63,299 bases of DNA. It comes from an uncultured Eubacteriales bacterium. GTDB lineage: Bacteria > Bacillota > Clostridia > Oscillospirales > QAMX01. This document shows positions 24,995 to 33,876 of this stretch, one piece after another. The position numbers and the translations under genes are program-made. The stretch lies in NCBI GenBank assembly GCA_905205975.1, contig CAJLFQ010000004.1, positions 1 through 63,299 on the forward strand, read 5' to 3'. Each line of letters opens with the position of its first letter. Position 1 is the first letter of the stretch. The notes under the pieces are model-generated. The model searched no databases, was not told where the DNA came from, and saw only the letters and a program-made list of their open reading frames with translations.

Positions 24995-26041
24995 TCAATT
25001 CCATAGTATGCAGGGCGGTTCAGTTGGTGATTCGGATGACGTTTCCAGCCGGATTTCGTCGCGGCCGCAGTCTGCCGGATAAAAAGAAAGCTTTTTCAAA
25101 GACGGAAAAGCGGATTTGAGCGCGGCCGCATTGGCGCGGTGCTGCCCGGCGGCGACGGACAGCCTCGACGGGTGGACATAGACGGCCGCCCGCTCAGCCG
25201 GCATCAGCGGCGCCAGACCGGCCATCAGCCGGTTCAGATACCAGCGGGCGTAGCAGCGTTCGCCGAGTGCCGGATGGTAGGCGCCTGCGACGACCTCGCA
25301 GGCGAGCGATTCGCTGGGGTTGAGCCCGATGCGCAGGATCGGAATGGATGCGCGGGCAAACAGATCGATCAGCTGTGCGCAGTCGGCCACGGCGTCTTCG
25401 AGCGAAAGCGGCGTGTAGATGCCTGCATGCATCCATGCCTCCAGAAGCGTGCCGCGGAGAACGACGACCGGATAAATGCGGACGCCGTCCGGCCGGAGCG
25501 AAGCGATCTGCCGCCCGGTTGCGAGGAGCGTTTCGGTTGAATCACCCGGCAGACCCGCCATCATCTGCAAAATCAGGGCAAATCCGGCGTCCTGCACGAG
25601 CCGTGCGGCGCGCACGGTGTCGGCCGCGGTATGTCCGCGGTGCGAACGCAGCAGCACGCCGTCGTCCATCGACTGCGCGCCGAGTTCAACGGTTTGCACG
25701 CCGGCATTTCTGAGCCGCCGGAGCGTTTCCGGGTCGATGGCGTCCGGGCGCGTTGAAATGCGGATGGAAGATAAACGCCCGTCCGCAAGAAACGGCTGTG
25801 CCGCCGCCAGATAGCCTTCCTGTGCTTCCGGCGGAATCGCGGTGAAGCTGCCGCCGTAAAACGCCAGCTCCGGCGGTTCGCCCGGGTGCAGTCGGCTGAG
25901 CGCGGCTGTGATTTCTGCGGCGATATCCGATGGCGACGGTACGGCGCACTGACCGGATATGGCGCGCTGATTGCAGAAGACGCAGTCGTTCGGACAGCCG
26001 GCATGGGGGATGAAAACAGGCAGAATGGAACGTTTTGCCAT
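24995..26041 (-). CDS. radical SAM protein, Elp3-like clostridial type
   Basis: 348 residues. HAGCPNDCVFCNQ provides the three cysteines for the 4Fe-4S cluster, and ELAFYGGSFTAIP, ISTRPDAID, ELGAQSMDD and MMAGLPGDS are radical SAM Elp3/HemN-type motifs. The C-terminal acetyltransferase domain of Elp3 is absent. The substrate is unknown; tRNA modification is one possibility. The start is ATG 26041, with GAGG 8 bases upstream (an in-frame TTG two codons earlier is not supported). Adjacent to rnc on the same strand, a neighbourhood common in clostridia. Confidence 0.87.
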   Translation of the reverse strand: MAKRSILPVFIPHAGCPNDCVFCNQRAISGQCAVPSPSDIAAEITAALSRLHPGEPPELAFYGGSFTAIPPEAQEGYLAAAQPFLADGRLSSIRISTRPDAIDPETLRRLRNAGVQTVELGAQSMDDGVLLRSHRGHTAADTVRAARLVQDAGFALILQMMAGLPGDSTETLLATGRQIASLRPDGVRIYPVVVLRGTLLEAWMHAGIYTPLSLEDAVADCAQLIDLFARASIPILRIGLNPSESLACEVVAGAYHPALGERCYARWYLNRLMAGLAPLMPAERAAVYVHPSRLSVAAGQHRANAAALKSAFPSLKKLSFYPADCGRDEIRLETSSESPTEPPCILWN

Positions 26042-26088
26042 GGTCAATTCCTCGAAACGTGTAAAATGTGCCCTGATAGGCGCGTATG

Positions 26089-26123
26089 AAAGAGGACGCG
26101 GCTCATTCAGCCGCGTCCTCTTT
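26089..26123 (-). terminator. hairpin overlapping the rnc stop codon
   Basis: Perfect 15-bp stem AAAGAGGACGCGGCT (26089-26103) with 26109-26123. Only a short T-run follows on the minus strand, so it may attenuate rather than end transcription into the radical SAM gene. Confidence 0.55.
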
Positions 26124-26837
26124 GGATTCGTGATGTGCAGGGCGTGCCCCCATCAGTTCCAGCGCCGCATAGGCGGCGTTTTGTTCCGCTTCTTTTTTGC
26201 TGTGCCCCTCGCCGGTTGCGATGGGGTTGGAATTTAAGTACAGCGTCACGGTAAAATGCTTTGCATGTGCCGGGCCGGTTTCGTCAGTCAGGACATAGCG
26301 CAGAGTTTCCTGCTTGTTTTTCTGTACGATCTCCTGAAGGGCGGTCTTGTAATCCTTGAAGAACAGCTCGTTCATCACGCGGTGCACGCGCTTTTCGATA
26401 TAGGGGAGCAGAAAGCGCCGGGCTTCATCCAGACCGGCATCTAAGTACAAGGCGGCCACGACGGCTTCCAAGGCATCGGCAAGCGTGGAGGTACGCTGCC
26501 GGCCACCGCTCTGTTCCTCACCCCGGCCAAGGTAGAGAAAACGCCCGAGCGACAGCTCAACGGCGATTTCATGACAGGAGGCTTCACAGATGATCGAGGC
26601 GCGTGCTTTTGTCAGCTCGCCCTCTGCGCGGTGGGAAAACTTGGTGAAAAGGTATTCCGCCGTTATAAGGTTCAAAACGGAATCGCCGAGGAACTCCAGA
26701 CGTTCATTGCAGGGAAGCTCCTTAGCACGCAGGTCGTTGGCGTAAGAACTGTGCGTCAGCGCCGTTGTCAGCAGGACGGGGTTGGCGAAACGGTGCCCCA
26801 GGATCTTCTCAAGCTCTGCTTCCGGCGCGCGGCTCAT
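26103..26837 (-). CDS. rnc: ribonuclease III
   Basis: Double-strand-specific endoribonuclease for rRNA precursor and mRNA processing. 244 residues: RNase III domain with the signature NERLEFLGDSVLNLI and second catalytic segment LADALEAVVAALYLD, then a double-stranded RNA-binding domain (about 165-235, ending AEQNAAYAALELMGA). The ATG overlaps the acpP stop by four bases, giving the conserved acpP-rnc coupling. Confidence 0.96.
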   Translation of the reverse strand: MSRAPEAELEKILGHRFANPVLLTTALTHSSYANDLRAKELPCNERLEFLGDSVLNLITAEYLFTKFSHRAEGELTKARASIICEASCHEIAVELSLGRFLYLGRGEEQSGGRQRTSTLADALEAVVAALYLDAGLDEARRFLLPYIEKRVHRVMNELFFKDYKTALQEIVQKNKQETLRYVLTDETGPAHAKHFTVTLYLNSNPIATGEGHSKKEAEQNAAYAALELMGARPAHHESKEDAAE

Positions 26838-27064
26838 AGAACGTTGGAAATGAAATTGACAGCATCGCCGACGGTTTCGATCTCGGAAACTGCGGATTCG
26901 TCAATTTCGCCGATGTCAAATTCCTCTTCGAGAGCCATAACGATTTCGACCATGTCGAGGGAGTCCGCGTTCAGATCGCCTTTGAACGAGGTGTTCATCG
27001 TCACCTGATCCTCATCGACTGCAAACTTGTCGCAGATAATCTCCCGAATTTTTTCAAACACCAT
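26834..27064 (-). CDS. acpP: acyl carrier protein
   Basis: 76-residue acidic carrier of fatty-acid intermediates; the phosphopantetheine attachment serine lies in ADSLDMVE. AAAGGAG stands 11 bases before ATG 27064; the longer open frame upstream has no family similarity. Own strong promoter at 27151-27179. Overlaps rnc by ATGA. Confidence 0.96.
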   Translation of the reverse strand: MVFEKIREIICDKFAVDEDQVTMNTSFKGDLNADSLDMVEIVMALEEEFDIGEIDESAVSEIETVGDAVNFISNVL

Positions 27065-27150
27065 AGAAAAGAACACTCCTTTATATTTTTGATGCCGGCG
27101 TACCGGCTGATATGCCGCGGCGCATGCGCCGAAAAAAAGCAAGCATTAAG

Positions 27151-27179
27151 ATGATAATGAGTTTGGGGCGTTTTGTCAA
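27151..27179 (-). promoter_or_regulatory. promoter of acpP-rnc
   Basis: Minus strand TTGACA, 17 bases, TATCAT. No FapR-like palindrome was recognised next to it. Confidence 0.85.
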
Positions 27180-27225
27180 GAGCCAAATGAAATTTTAGGC
27201 GGATTCCACAAAAAATTCCTGTGGT

Positions 27226-28248
27226 TTACTCCGCGGCCTTCATGCAGTCGATGTTTTCCGTGATCCGGCGGATCATATCGCCGTTGACATACTGCATGGC
27301 CTGCCGCATGGCGTTCTTCATCGTGAAGGCGTCGGCCGAGCCGTGCGCCTTGATGACCGGCGCGGCAATGCCGACCAGGGGAGAACCGCCGATTTCCTTG
27401 TAGTTCATTTTTTTGCGGAGCGGCGCCAGGCTAGGTTTCAGGAGCAGCGCGCCGAGTTTCGCGCGGGTCGAAGAAAACATGGCTTTCTTCAGCTCGCCGA
27501 CAAAGAACAGACCGATGCCCTCCAGCGATTTCAGGCAGATGTTGCCGGAGAAGCCGTCCGCCACGACGACGTCGGCTTTGCCGGAAGGCACGTCGCGCCC
27601 TTCGATGTTGCCGACGAAATTCAGCCGTCCGGCGTCACCGGCGGCCTTCAGCAGTTCATAGGCTTTGCGGTGGACGTCGTCGCCCTTGTGGCTCTCTGCG
27701 CCGATGTTCAGGAGACCGACGGTCGGCAGATTGCCGCTGCCGCGCTTCAGAACGAAACGCATATAGTAAGAGCCGAGATAGGCGAATTGCAGCAGATATT
27801 CCGCCGTGCACTGGACGTTTGCGCCGCTGTCGATCAGCAGGACGCCGTTGGACCCGACCGGCAGAATCGGCGCCAGCGCCGCGCGGCGGATGCCGCGGAT
27901 GCGGCCGACATACAGCGTAGAGGACATGATGGCCGCCCCGGTATTGCCCGCCGTCACAACGGCGTCGCCGCCGCCGGCGGAGAGGAGCTTCATGGCCGTG
28001 ACCATTGATGAAGCCGCTTTTTCCCCGCGCATGACGACGTTCGGTTCATCCTCCATGGTGACGGCGATGGGCGCATGAACGACCTGAATCCGTCCGGCAA
28101 GCCCGGCCTGCGCGACCAGCGGTTCGATCACGGCCTGATCACCGACGGCGGCTGCATCGATGTCAAATTCCCGAACCGCGTCAATGATGCCTTTCGTCAG
28201 TTCGGCGCAGCCGTTGTCGCTGCCCATGGTGTCAACGATCAGTTTCAT
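27226..28248 (-). CDS. plsX: phosphate acyltransferase PlsX
   Basis: Converts acyl-ACP to acyl-phosphate, the first committed step of phosphatidic-acid synthesis in Gram-positive bacteria. 340 residues, full length; MKLIVDTMGSDNG at the N terminus, GNTGA (nucleotide-fold loop), VVADGFSGNICLKSLEG and GGSPLVGIAAPVIKAHGSAD are conserved. Stands upstream of acpP, the partner that supplies acyl groups, as in many Firmicutes. The leader contains imperfect tandem repeats (28266-28303). Confidence 0.96.
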   Translation of the reverse strand: MKLIVDTMGSDNGCAELTKGIIDAVREFDIDAAAVGDQAVIEPLVAQAGLAGRIQVVHAPIAVTMEDEPNVVMRGEKAASSMVTAMKLLSAGGGDAVVTAGNTGAAIMSSTLYVGRIRGIRRAALAPILPVGSNGVLLIDSGANVQCTAEYLLQFAYLGSYYMRFVLKRGSGNLPTVGLLNIGAESHKGDDVHRKAYELLKAAGDAGRLNFVGNIEGRDVPSGKADVVVADGFSGNICLKSLEGIGLFFVGELKKAMFSSTRAKLGALLLKPSLAPLRKKMNYKEIGGSPLVGIAAPVIKAHGSADAFTMKNAMRQAMQYVNGDMIRRITENIDCMKAAE

Positions 28249-28265
28249 ATGCTCATCCCTTCGTC

Positions 28266-28303
28266 AAAAACGATTTGAAAAAAACGATCTGAAAAACGGT
28301 TGG
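28266..28303. repeat. imperfect tandem repeats in plsX leader
   Basis: Three adjacent units of 12, 14 and 12 bases (AAAAACGATTTG, AAAAAAACGATCTG, AAAAACGGTTGG on the plus strand), 18-55 bases upstream of the plsX start. Confidence 0.7.
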
Positions 28304-28335
28304 AAAAATCGGACGATTCGGCTGAACCGGCCGGA

Positions 28336-29658
28336 TCAGCGCACATTTTCCGCAGCGAACGCGCTGGCGGAAACCGTGGCGAGCGCCCGGTCGGCGATGG
28401 CCTCCAAACGCGCCTGTTTGCCTTTTGCGCGGACGCCGCTGCCGTCAATGATGCCGAAATTGACGTTCATCGGCTGAAACTCCGTGACGGCCGGATTGCT
28501 GACATACGCAGCCAGCGCGCCGGTTGCCGTGGAACGGGGGAGCGGTTCCGGCAGACGGCCGGTCAGCAGTTCGATGGCGGCCGTCGCACCGGCGTACAGC
28601 CCGGAAGCGGCGGATTCCACATAGCCCTCCACGCCCGTAAACTGTCCGGCGAAAGAAACGCGCGGGTCTTTGCGCGCGCGGTAGAAGCCGTCTAACAGGC
28701 GCGGCGAGTCGAGATAAGAATTCCGGTGCATGACGCCGTACCGCAGGAATTCTGCATTTTCCAAGCCGGGGATCATGCCGAAAACGCGTTTCTGCTCGCC
28801 GAATTTCAGATGCGTCTGAAAGCCGACCATGTTGTAAACCGTCCCGGTGGTGTTGTCGCGGCGGAGCTGAACGACGGCGTAAGGCAGCGCACCCGTGTGC
28901 GGATTGATCAGGCCGACCGGCTTCAGCGGGCCGAAGCGAAGCGTATCCTCCCCGCGGCGCGCCATCGTTTCCACAGGCATACAGCCTTCAAAAACGCGTT
29001 TGTCCTCAAAATCATGCACCGGCGCTTCTTCGGCTTCGCAGAGCGCGTGCCAGAAGGCAAGATATTCGTCTTTCTCCATCGGGCAGTTGATATAATCGGC
29101 GTCGCCCTTGTCATAGCGGGAGGCGAGATACGTTTTGGTCTGGTCGATCGATTCCACATCGACAAGCGGCGCCGAAGCGTCAAAAAAGCTCAGGTAGCCG
29201 TTGCCGCCGAAAAAGGCGCGGACGTTTTCGGAGAGCGCCCCGTCGGTCAGCGGCCCGGTGGCGACGATGACGCGTCCTTCCGCCGGGATTTCCGCAGCCT
29301 GCGCGCAGACGACGGTGATCAGCGGATGCGAACGGACGGCGTCGGTGATATAATCCGAAAAGCGCTGCCGATCGACGGCGACGGCGCCGCCCGCGGCGAC
29401 GCGCGTATGCGCGACGGCTTCCATGACGATGCTGCCCATTGCGGCAAGCTCTTCTTTCAGAAGGCCGACGGCGTTGGTGTGGGAGCCGCTGCGCAGGGAG
29501 TTGGAGCAGCACAGCTCCGCAAACCCGTCATACCGGTGTGCCGGTGTGCGTGCGGCCGGTTTCTGCTCGATCAGCGTGACGGGGACGCCGCGGCGGGCGC
29601 ATTGCAGGGCGGCTTCACACCCGGCAAGCCCCGCGCCGAGAATGGTGATGCCGCTCAT
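28336..29658 (-). CDS. trmFO: methylenetetrahydrofolate-tRNA-(uracil-5-)-methyltransferase
   Basis: FAD- and folate-dependent enzyme that makes 5-methyluridine at tRNA position 54. 440 residues; FAD-binding ILGAGLAGCEAAL at the N terminus, CSNSLRS, and QFTGVEGYVESAASGL near the C terminus are TrmFO signatures. The ATG overlaps the topA stop by four bases; the topA-trmFO order is common in Firmicutes. Confidence 0.96.
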   Translation of the reverse strand: MSGITILGAGLAGCEAALQCARRGVPVTLIEQKPAARTPAHRYDGFAELCCSNSLRSGSHTNAVGLLKEELAAMGSIVMEAVAHTRVAAGGAVAVDRQRFSDYITDAVRSHPLITVVCAQAAEIPAEGRVIVATGPLTDGALSENVRAFFGGNGYLSFFDASAPLVDVESIDQTKTYLASRYDKGDADYINCPMEKDEYLAFWHALCEAEEAPVHDFEDKRVFEGCMPVETMARRGEDTLRFGPLKPVGLINPHTGALPYAVVQLRRDNTTGTVYNMVGFQTHLKFGEQKRVFGMIPGLENAEFLRYGVMHRNSYLDSPRLLDGFYRARKDPRVSFAGQFTGVEGYVESAASGLYAGATAAIELLTGRLPEPLPRSTATGALAAYVSNPAVTEFQPMNVNFGIIDGSGVRAKGKQARLEAIADRALATVSASAFAAENVR

Positions 29659-31529
29659 AGGTTCTCACCATCTGGTGCGCCGCTTTCCGTCTGCTTGGCC
29701 TTTCCGCGCGGCTTGTATTCGCGCTCATATCCGCAGCCCGGCATTGGGCAGTAGATTTTCTTTTCTTCCCGCGTATAGCGGCGGAAGAGCGGCTTGCCGC
29801 ACTGCGGACAAAGCTCAGCCAGCGGTTTGTCCCACGTCATAAAGGTGCAGGTCGGGCTCTTTTCGCAGGCGTAGTATTTGTTGCCGTTTTTCGACTTCCG
29901 TTCCATGACCTTGCCGCCGCAGAGCGGGCAGATGCCCGGCGTTTCCTGCGCCAGCGGCTTTGTAAACTTGCAGTCCGGATATCCGGGGCAGGCGAGGAAC
30001 TTGCCGAACCGACCGGACTTGATGACCATGTTGCGGCCGCAGTTTTCGCAGATAACGTCGGTGACCGGATCCGGCACCTTCATATCGACGCCTTCGAGAT
30101 CCTTTTCCGCCTGTGCCAGCTCCTGCGAGAAACCGGCGTAAAAATCGCGGATGACCCCGCGCCACTGCGTTTTGCCCGCTTCGACTTCATCCAGCTCTTC
30201 TTCCATGTGCGCCGTGAAGCCGATGTCCATGATGTCGGAGAATTTGTCGACCATCAGCCCGGTGACGACTTCGCCGAGCTGCGTCGGATAGAGCGATTTG
30301 CCGTCCCGCGCGACGTATTCGCGGTCGGTGATCGTCGAAATCGTCGGGGAATAGGTGGAAGGACGGCCGATGTTTTTTTCTTCCATCGTGCGGATCAGCG
30401 ACGCCTCGGTGTAGCGCGGCGGCGGCTGCGTGAATTTCTGCGACGGCGTGACCGATTTCTTCAGCAGCGCTTCGCCTTCGGAAAGCGGCGGCAGCGCGCC
30501 GTCCGCGTCTTCGGCGTGCGCATCTTCCACGGTATCCTCATACAGCGCGGTGAACCCGGCGAACTTCAGCGTCTTGCCGTTGGCGCGGAAGAGCGAATCG
30601 TTGACGCCGATGTCAAGCGCCACGGTGTCATAGACGGCGGAGCTCATCTGGCAGGCGATGAACCGTTCCCAGATCAGCTTGTAGAGCTTCCAGTGGTCGG
30701 GTGAAAGATCCTGCTTGACCGCTTCCGGCGTCAGATCCACCTGCGTCGGACGGATGGCTTCATGCGCGTCCTGCGCGTTTTTGTTCGTTTTGAAGACGCG
30801 CTTGGCGGCCGGGAGATAGTCCCTGCCGAAGCGCTCTTCGATATATACGCGCGCTGCGTCTGTGATTTCTTCCGACAGGCGCAGAGAGTCGGTACGCATA
30901 TAGGTGATCAGACCGGTCAGCCCGTGGCCGGTGATGTTCTGACCTTCATAGAGATCCTGCGCGAGCTTCATCGTTTTCTTGGAGCCGAAGGAGAAGCGGC
31001 GCGAAGCCTCCTGCTGAAGCGTCGATGTGATAAACGGGGGCGACGGATTCTTCAAACGGTCTTTTTTGCGCTGCGCCAGCAGAACCGGCGCTGCGTCTGC
31101 CGCGTCGGACAGGACGCGTTCTGCATCCGCCTGCGAATGCAGCTCCGCCTTTTTGCCGGTGGCGACAGAGCCGAAATAGTGCGCGGTGAATTCCCGGTCC
31201 GGGTTGGCGGCCGGGGCACAGATCATGTCGATCGTCCAGTATTCCTCCGGTTTGAAGGAGCGGATTTCATTTTCCCGGTCGACGATCAGCTTGGTGACGA
31301 CGGATTGAACGCGTCCGGCGCTCAATCCCTTTTTGACCTTTTTCCAGAGCAGCGGGCTGAGTTTATAGCCCACGATGCGGTCCAAAACGCGGCGCGCCTG
31401 ATAGGCGTCCACGAGGTTTAGGTCGACGGTGCGCGTGTTTTTGATCCCGGCGGTAACGGCGTTCTTCGTGATTTCGTTGAACGTCACACTGTTTTTTTCC
31501 TTCAGGTCTAGGTTCAAAATCGCGCCCAT
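29655..31529 (-). CDS. topA: DNA topoisomerase I, C-terminal fragment behind an in-frame stop
   Basis: Type IA topoisomerase body, separated from its N terminus (31575-31805) by one TAA codon without change of frame. The frame is open from 31572 down; the first ATG, 31529, has no ribosome site. Visible parts: SAGRVQSV, the active-site tyrosine in GLITYMRTDS, QDAHEAIRPT, IGRPSTYSPTI, and three C-terminal zinc-finger motifs of the CENCG...CPGYPDC type. With the stop read through, the protein would be about 715 residues, the normal clostridial TopA length. Between 31530 and 31572 the TOPRIM continues as LASDPDRAGEDLSWRM, where related enzymes have DPDREGEAISWHL. Overlaps trmFO by ATGA. Confidence 0.85.
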   Translation of the reverse strand: MGAILNLDLKEKNSVTFNEITKNAVTAGIKNTRTVDLNLVDAYQARRVLDRIVGYKLSPLLWKKVKKGLSAGRVQSVVTKLIVDRENEIRSFKPEEYWTIDMICAPAANPDREFTAHYFGSVATGKKAELHSQADAERVLSDAADAAPVLLAQRKKDRLKNPSPPFITSTLQQEASRRFSFGSKKTMKLAQDLYEGQNITGHGLTGLITYMRTDSLRLSEEITDAARVYIEERFGRDYLPAAKRVFKTNKNAQDAHEAIRPTQVDLTPEAVKQDLSPDHWKLYKLIWERFIACQMSSAVYDTVALDIGVNDSLFRANGKTLKFAGFTALYEDTVEDAHAEDADGALPPLSEGEALLKKSVTPSQKFTQPPPRYTEASLIRTMEEKNIGRPSTYSPTISTITDREYVARDGKSLYPTQLGEVVTGLMVDKFSDIMDIGFTAHMEEELDEVEAGKTQWRGVIRDFYAGFSQELAQAEKDLEGVDMKVPDPVTDVICENCGRNMVIKSGRFGKFLACPGYPDCKFTKPLAQETPGICPLCGGKVMERKSKNGNKYYACEKSPTCTFMTWDKPLAELCPQCGKPLFRRYTREEKKIYCPMPGCGYEREYKPRGKAKQTESGAPDGENL

Positions 31530-31574
31530 ACGCCAGGAGAGGTCTTCACCGGCGCGGTCCGGGTCGCTTGCGAG

Positions 31575-31577
31575 TTA
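31575..31577 (-). other. in-frame TAA within topA
   Basis: The codon between GTT (Val) and CTC (Leu) is TAA where type IA topoisomerases usually have a tyrosine (V-Y-L-A-T/S-D-P-D); TAC or TAT differs by one base. Frame is identical on both sides. Confidence 0.85.
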
Positions 31578-31805
31578 AACTTCTCGGGATTTGGCGACCT
31601 TTGATTTGATTTCCTTGATGGTTTTATCTTTGCCACGGATGGGGATATACCGCGGCTGAAAGTCGTTGTCTACGTCGACGCCAAGCGTGCTCTTTGGCAG
31701 GTCGCGCAGATGTCCCATGGATGCCACGACTTCATAGCCGCGGCCCAGGTATTTGCCGATGCTTTTTGCCTTGGCCGGCGATTCCACAATGACGAGTTTT
31801 GCCAA
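31575..31805 (-). CDS. topA: DNA topoisomerase I, N-terminal TOPRIM fragment
   Basis: 76 residues ending at the in-frame TAA. MAKLVIVESPAKAKSIGKYL carries the TOPRIM glutamate, followed by SMGHLRDLPKS and IPIRGKDKTIKEIKSKV, all normal TopA sequence. It stops just before the DxDxE acidic motif, which lies in the next fragment. 58 bases downstream of dprA, the usual gene order. See the C-terminal fragment and the finding on this stop codon. Confidence 0.85.
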   Translation of the reverse strand: MAKLVIVESPAKAKSIGKYLGRGYEVVASMGHLRDLPKSTLGVDVDNDFQPRYIPIRGKDKTIKEIKSKVAKSREV

Positions 31806-31863
31806 CTTTGATCCAACTTTCTTGTTTGCAGATTCGTATCAGACGGAGCATGATGCCATGCCC

Positions 31864-33051
31864 CTAAGCGAGGGAGAAGATTTTGCCGGGCTGCTGAAGC
31901 ACCCGGCCTTCCAGTTCCAGCAGTGTCAGCGCCGCAGTCACATCGGCGGCGTCTTCCGGAACGGATTCGATCAGCGTGTCTGCGTGGAGCGCAGAGCGGG
32001 CCAGCAGGGCGCAGAGCCGGTCCTCGAGCGTGCGGGTCGTGTCGGCGGCAGCCGACAGCGATTCCGCAGCCGGTGCTTCGGCGGATTCCCGGGGCGTCTG
32101 CGGGTGCGGCGTGCGGTTCTGATAGCGGTCATCTGATTCGGACAGCGTCTCCGCAGGTGCGGCAGCCGCGCTGACCAGTTCCGGATACTGCGGCGCGAGT
32201 TCGGAGAGAATGTCATCCGCACAGGTGACAAGCCGGGCACCGTCCTGAATCAGGAGATTGGCGCCTTCAGAAGACGGCGCGTCGATGTTGCCGGGGACGA
32301 CAAAAACGTCGCGCCCCTGTTCTGCGGCGCATGCCGCCGTAATGAGGGAGCCGCTGTGCTTCGGCGCTTCCGGCAGCAGAACGGCGCAGCAGAGACCGCT
32401 GATGATGCGGTTCCGAGCCGGAAAATTGGAAGCGATCGGCGGCGTGCCGGGTGGATACTCGCTGAGCAGCAGCCCGGTTTTGGGGATATCGTTGAAGAGC
32501 AGGCCGTTTTCCGACGGATAGCAGACATCCAGCCCGCAGCCGAGAACGGCGATGGTCGGTTTCCCGGCTTCCAGCGCCGCCGCATGCGCAGCCGCATCCG
32601 TCCCGGCGGCCATGCCGGAAACGATGGTGACGCCGGCAAGCGACAGGGGATAAGCGATTCGTTTGGTGACGCGGTACCCATAAGCGGAAATGTGCCGTGG
32701 TCCGACGATGGCCAGCGCAGGCCGGGCAGCCAGCGTTTGCAGCTTGCCGCGGCAGTAGAGGACGGCGGGCGGATCGTCAATGGCGCGCAGAAGCTCCGGG
32801 TATGCGGCGTCATTCAATGTGAGAAGATGGTGTCCGAGCCGGGCGCTGTCGTCCAGCACTTTTGCGGCGCGCTTCAGGCTCTTGTCGGAGAGCGCCTGAA
32901 CGTCCGCCTCGGTGATGCCGGACACCTCGGCCAAATGGGCAGGGGAGGCGTTGTAGATTTCAAGCGGCGAGCCGAGTTCGTCGAGCAGCCGGGCCGCTTT
33001 CCGCGGCGAAAGATTCGGCAGCGTAGAAAGCCATACCCAGTGCAGGAGCAT
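31864..33051 (-). CDS. dprA: DNA-processing protein DprA
   Basis: Loads RecA on incoming single-stranded DNA during transformation. 395 residues: an N-terminal helical SAM-like region (about 1-65), the Rossmann-type DprA core with AIVGPRHISAYG, VSGMAAGTDAAAH and FPARNRIISGLC, an Ala/Glu/Ser-rich linker (about 290-340) and a C-terminal winged-helix-like segment (about 345-395). Intact. Lies directly upstream of topA, as widely seen. Other competence genes are not in the window. Confidence 0.95.
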   Translation of the reverse strand: MLLHWVWLSTLPNLSPRKAARLLDELGSPLEIYNASPAHLAEVSGITEADVQALSDKSLKRAAKVLDDSARLGHHLLTLNDAAYPELLRAIDDPPAVLYCRGKLQTLAARPALAIVGPRHISAYGYRVTKRIAYPLSLAGVTIVSGMAAGTDAAAHAAALEAGKPTIAVLGCGLDVCYPSENGLLFNDIPKTGLLLSEYPPGTPPIASNFPARNRIISGLCCAVLLPEAPKHSGSLITAACAAEQGRDVFVVPGNIDAPSSEGANLLIQDGARLVTCADDILSELAPQYPELVSAAAAPAETLSESDDRYQNRTPHPQTPRESAEAPAAESLSAAADTTRTLEDRLCALLARSALHADTLIESVPEDAADVTAALTLLELEGRVLQQPGKIFSLA

Positions 33052-33066
33052 TTCCCGTCTCTCCTT

Positions 33067-33876
33067 TCAATGTGTGCAGGCGCGTGCATCGGTATGCACA
33101 GGCCGCTGCTGTGTGCTGTGATAAGCGAGAATCCCGGCGGCAACCGCAACATTCAGCGATTCTGCGCGGCCCGTCATGGGGATGTGAACGCGCCGGTCGC
33201 ACTGTGCGAGCAGCTCCGGGCTGACGCCGTTCGCTTCGTTGCCCAGAATGATGCACCCGCGCGACAGATCGACGCCGTCCAGCGGAACGCTGTCAGACGA
33301 AAGCGTCGAGCCGAACAGGGGCAGACCGTGCGCGCGCACCGCTGCAACAGCGTCTGCCCGCGCGGCGAACGATACGGTCGGGATGCGGAAGCGCGCGCCC
33401 ATCGCGGAGCGGACGACTTTGGGCGCATACGGATCGACGCATGCACCGGTGAGCCAGACGGCGTCAAACGAAAACGCGTCGGCAATCCGCAGGATGGTTC
33501 CGGCGTTGCCGGGGTCGGCGACGCCGTCCAGCAGGAGCAGGCGCTCAACGGAACCGCACGGCTTTGCAGCCGGGATCCGAACGGTGAAAACGACCGACTG
33601 CGCAGAAACGACCGACGCGCAGTGTGAAACAATGTCGTCTGCTGCGGCGGTCAAAACCGCGCCGCGGGCCGCGGCGGCGTCCAGCAGCGGCTGCGCAGTC
33701 CGCGCCGCATACAAAACATCGCAGATGGCAGCCTCGGAGGCAAGGGCTTCGCCGAGCATGACCTCGCCCTCGCAGAGGTAAAGCCCCTCGGATTCGCGTG
33801 CTTTGCGGTCGGCAGCCAGCGCGCGCAGCCGCTTGACGAGCGGGTTCGCGCGGGAAGTGATCCGGTCTTTGGTCAT
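33067..33876 (-). CDS. TrmH/SpoU family RNA methyltransferase
   Basis: 269 residues. A small N-terminal substrate-binding domain (about 1-100) precedes the SPOUT domain with LLLDGVADPGNAGTILR, GCIILGNEANGVSPEL and PMTGRAESLNVAVAAGI, the three SpoU motifs. Predicted to 2'-O-methylate a ribose in rRNA or tRNA; the target cannot be told. The ATG overlaps the upstream membrane-protein stop by four bases. Confidence 0.93.
   Translation of the reverse strand: MTKDRITSRANPLVKRLRALAADRKARESEGLYLCEGEVMLGEALASEAAICDVLYAARTAQPLLDAAAARGAVLTAAADDIVSHCASVVSAQSVVFTVRIPAAKPCGSVERLLLLDGVADPGNAGTILRIADAFSFDAVWLTGACVDPYAPKVVRSAMGARFRIPTVSFAARADAVAAVRAHGLPLFGSTLSSDSVPLDGVDLSRGCIILGNEANGVSPELLAQCDRRVHIPMTGRAESLNVAVAAGILAYHSTQQRPVHTDARACTH

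Noticed and set aside
27065..27225. FapR operator for acpP/plsX
   Set aside because: No long palindrome of the FapR type seen near the acpP promoter; only a 5-bp stem (CCACA/TGTGG) near 27207-27226.
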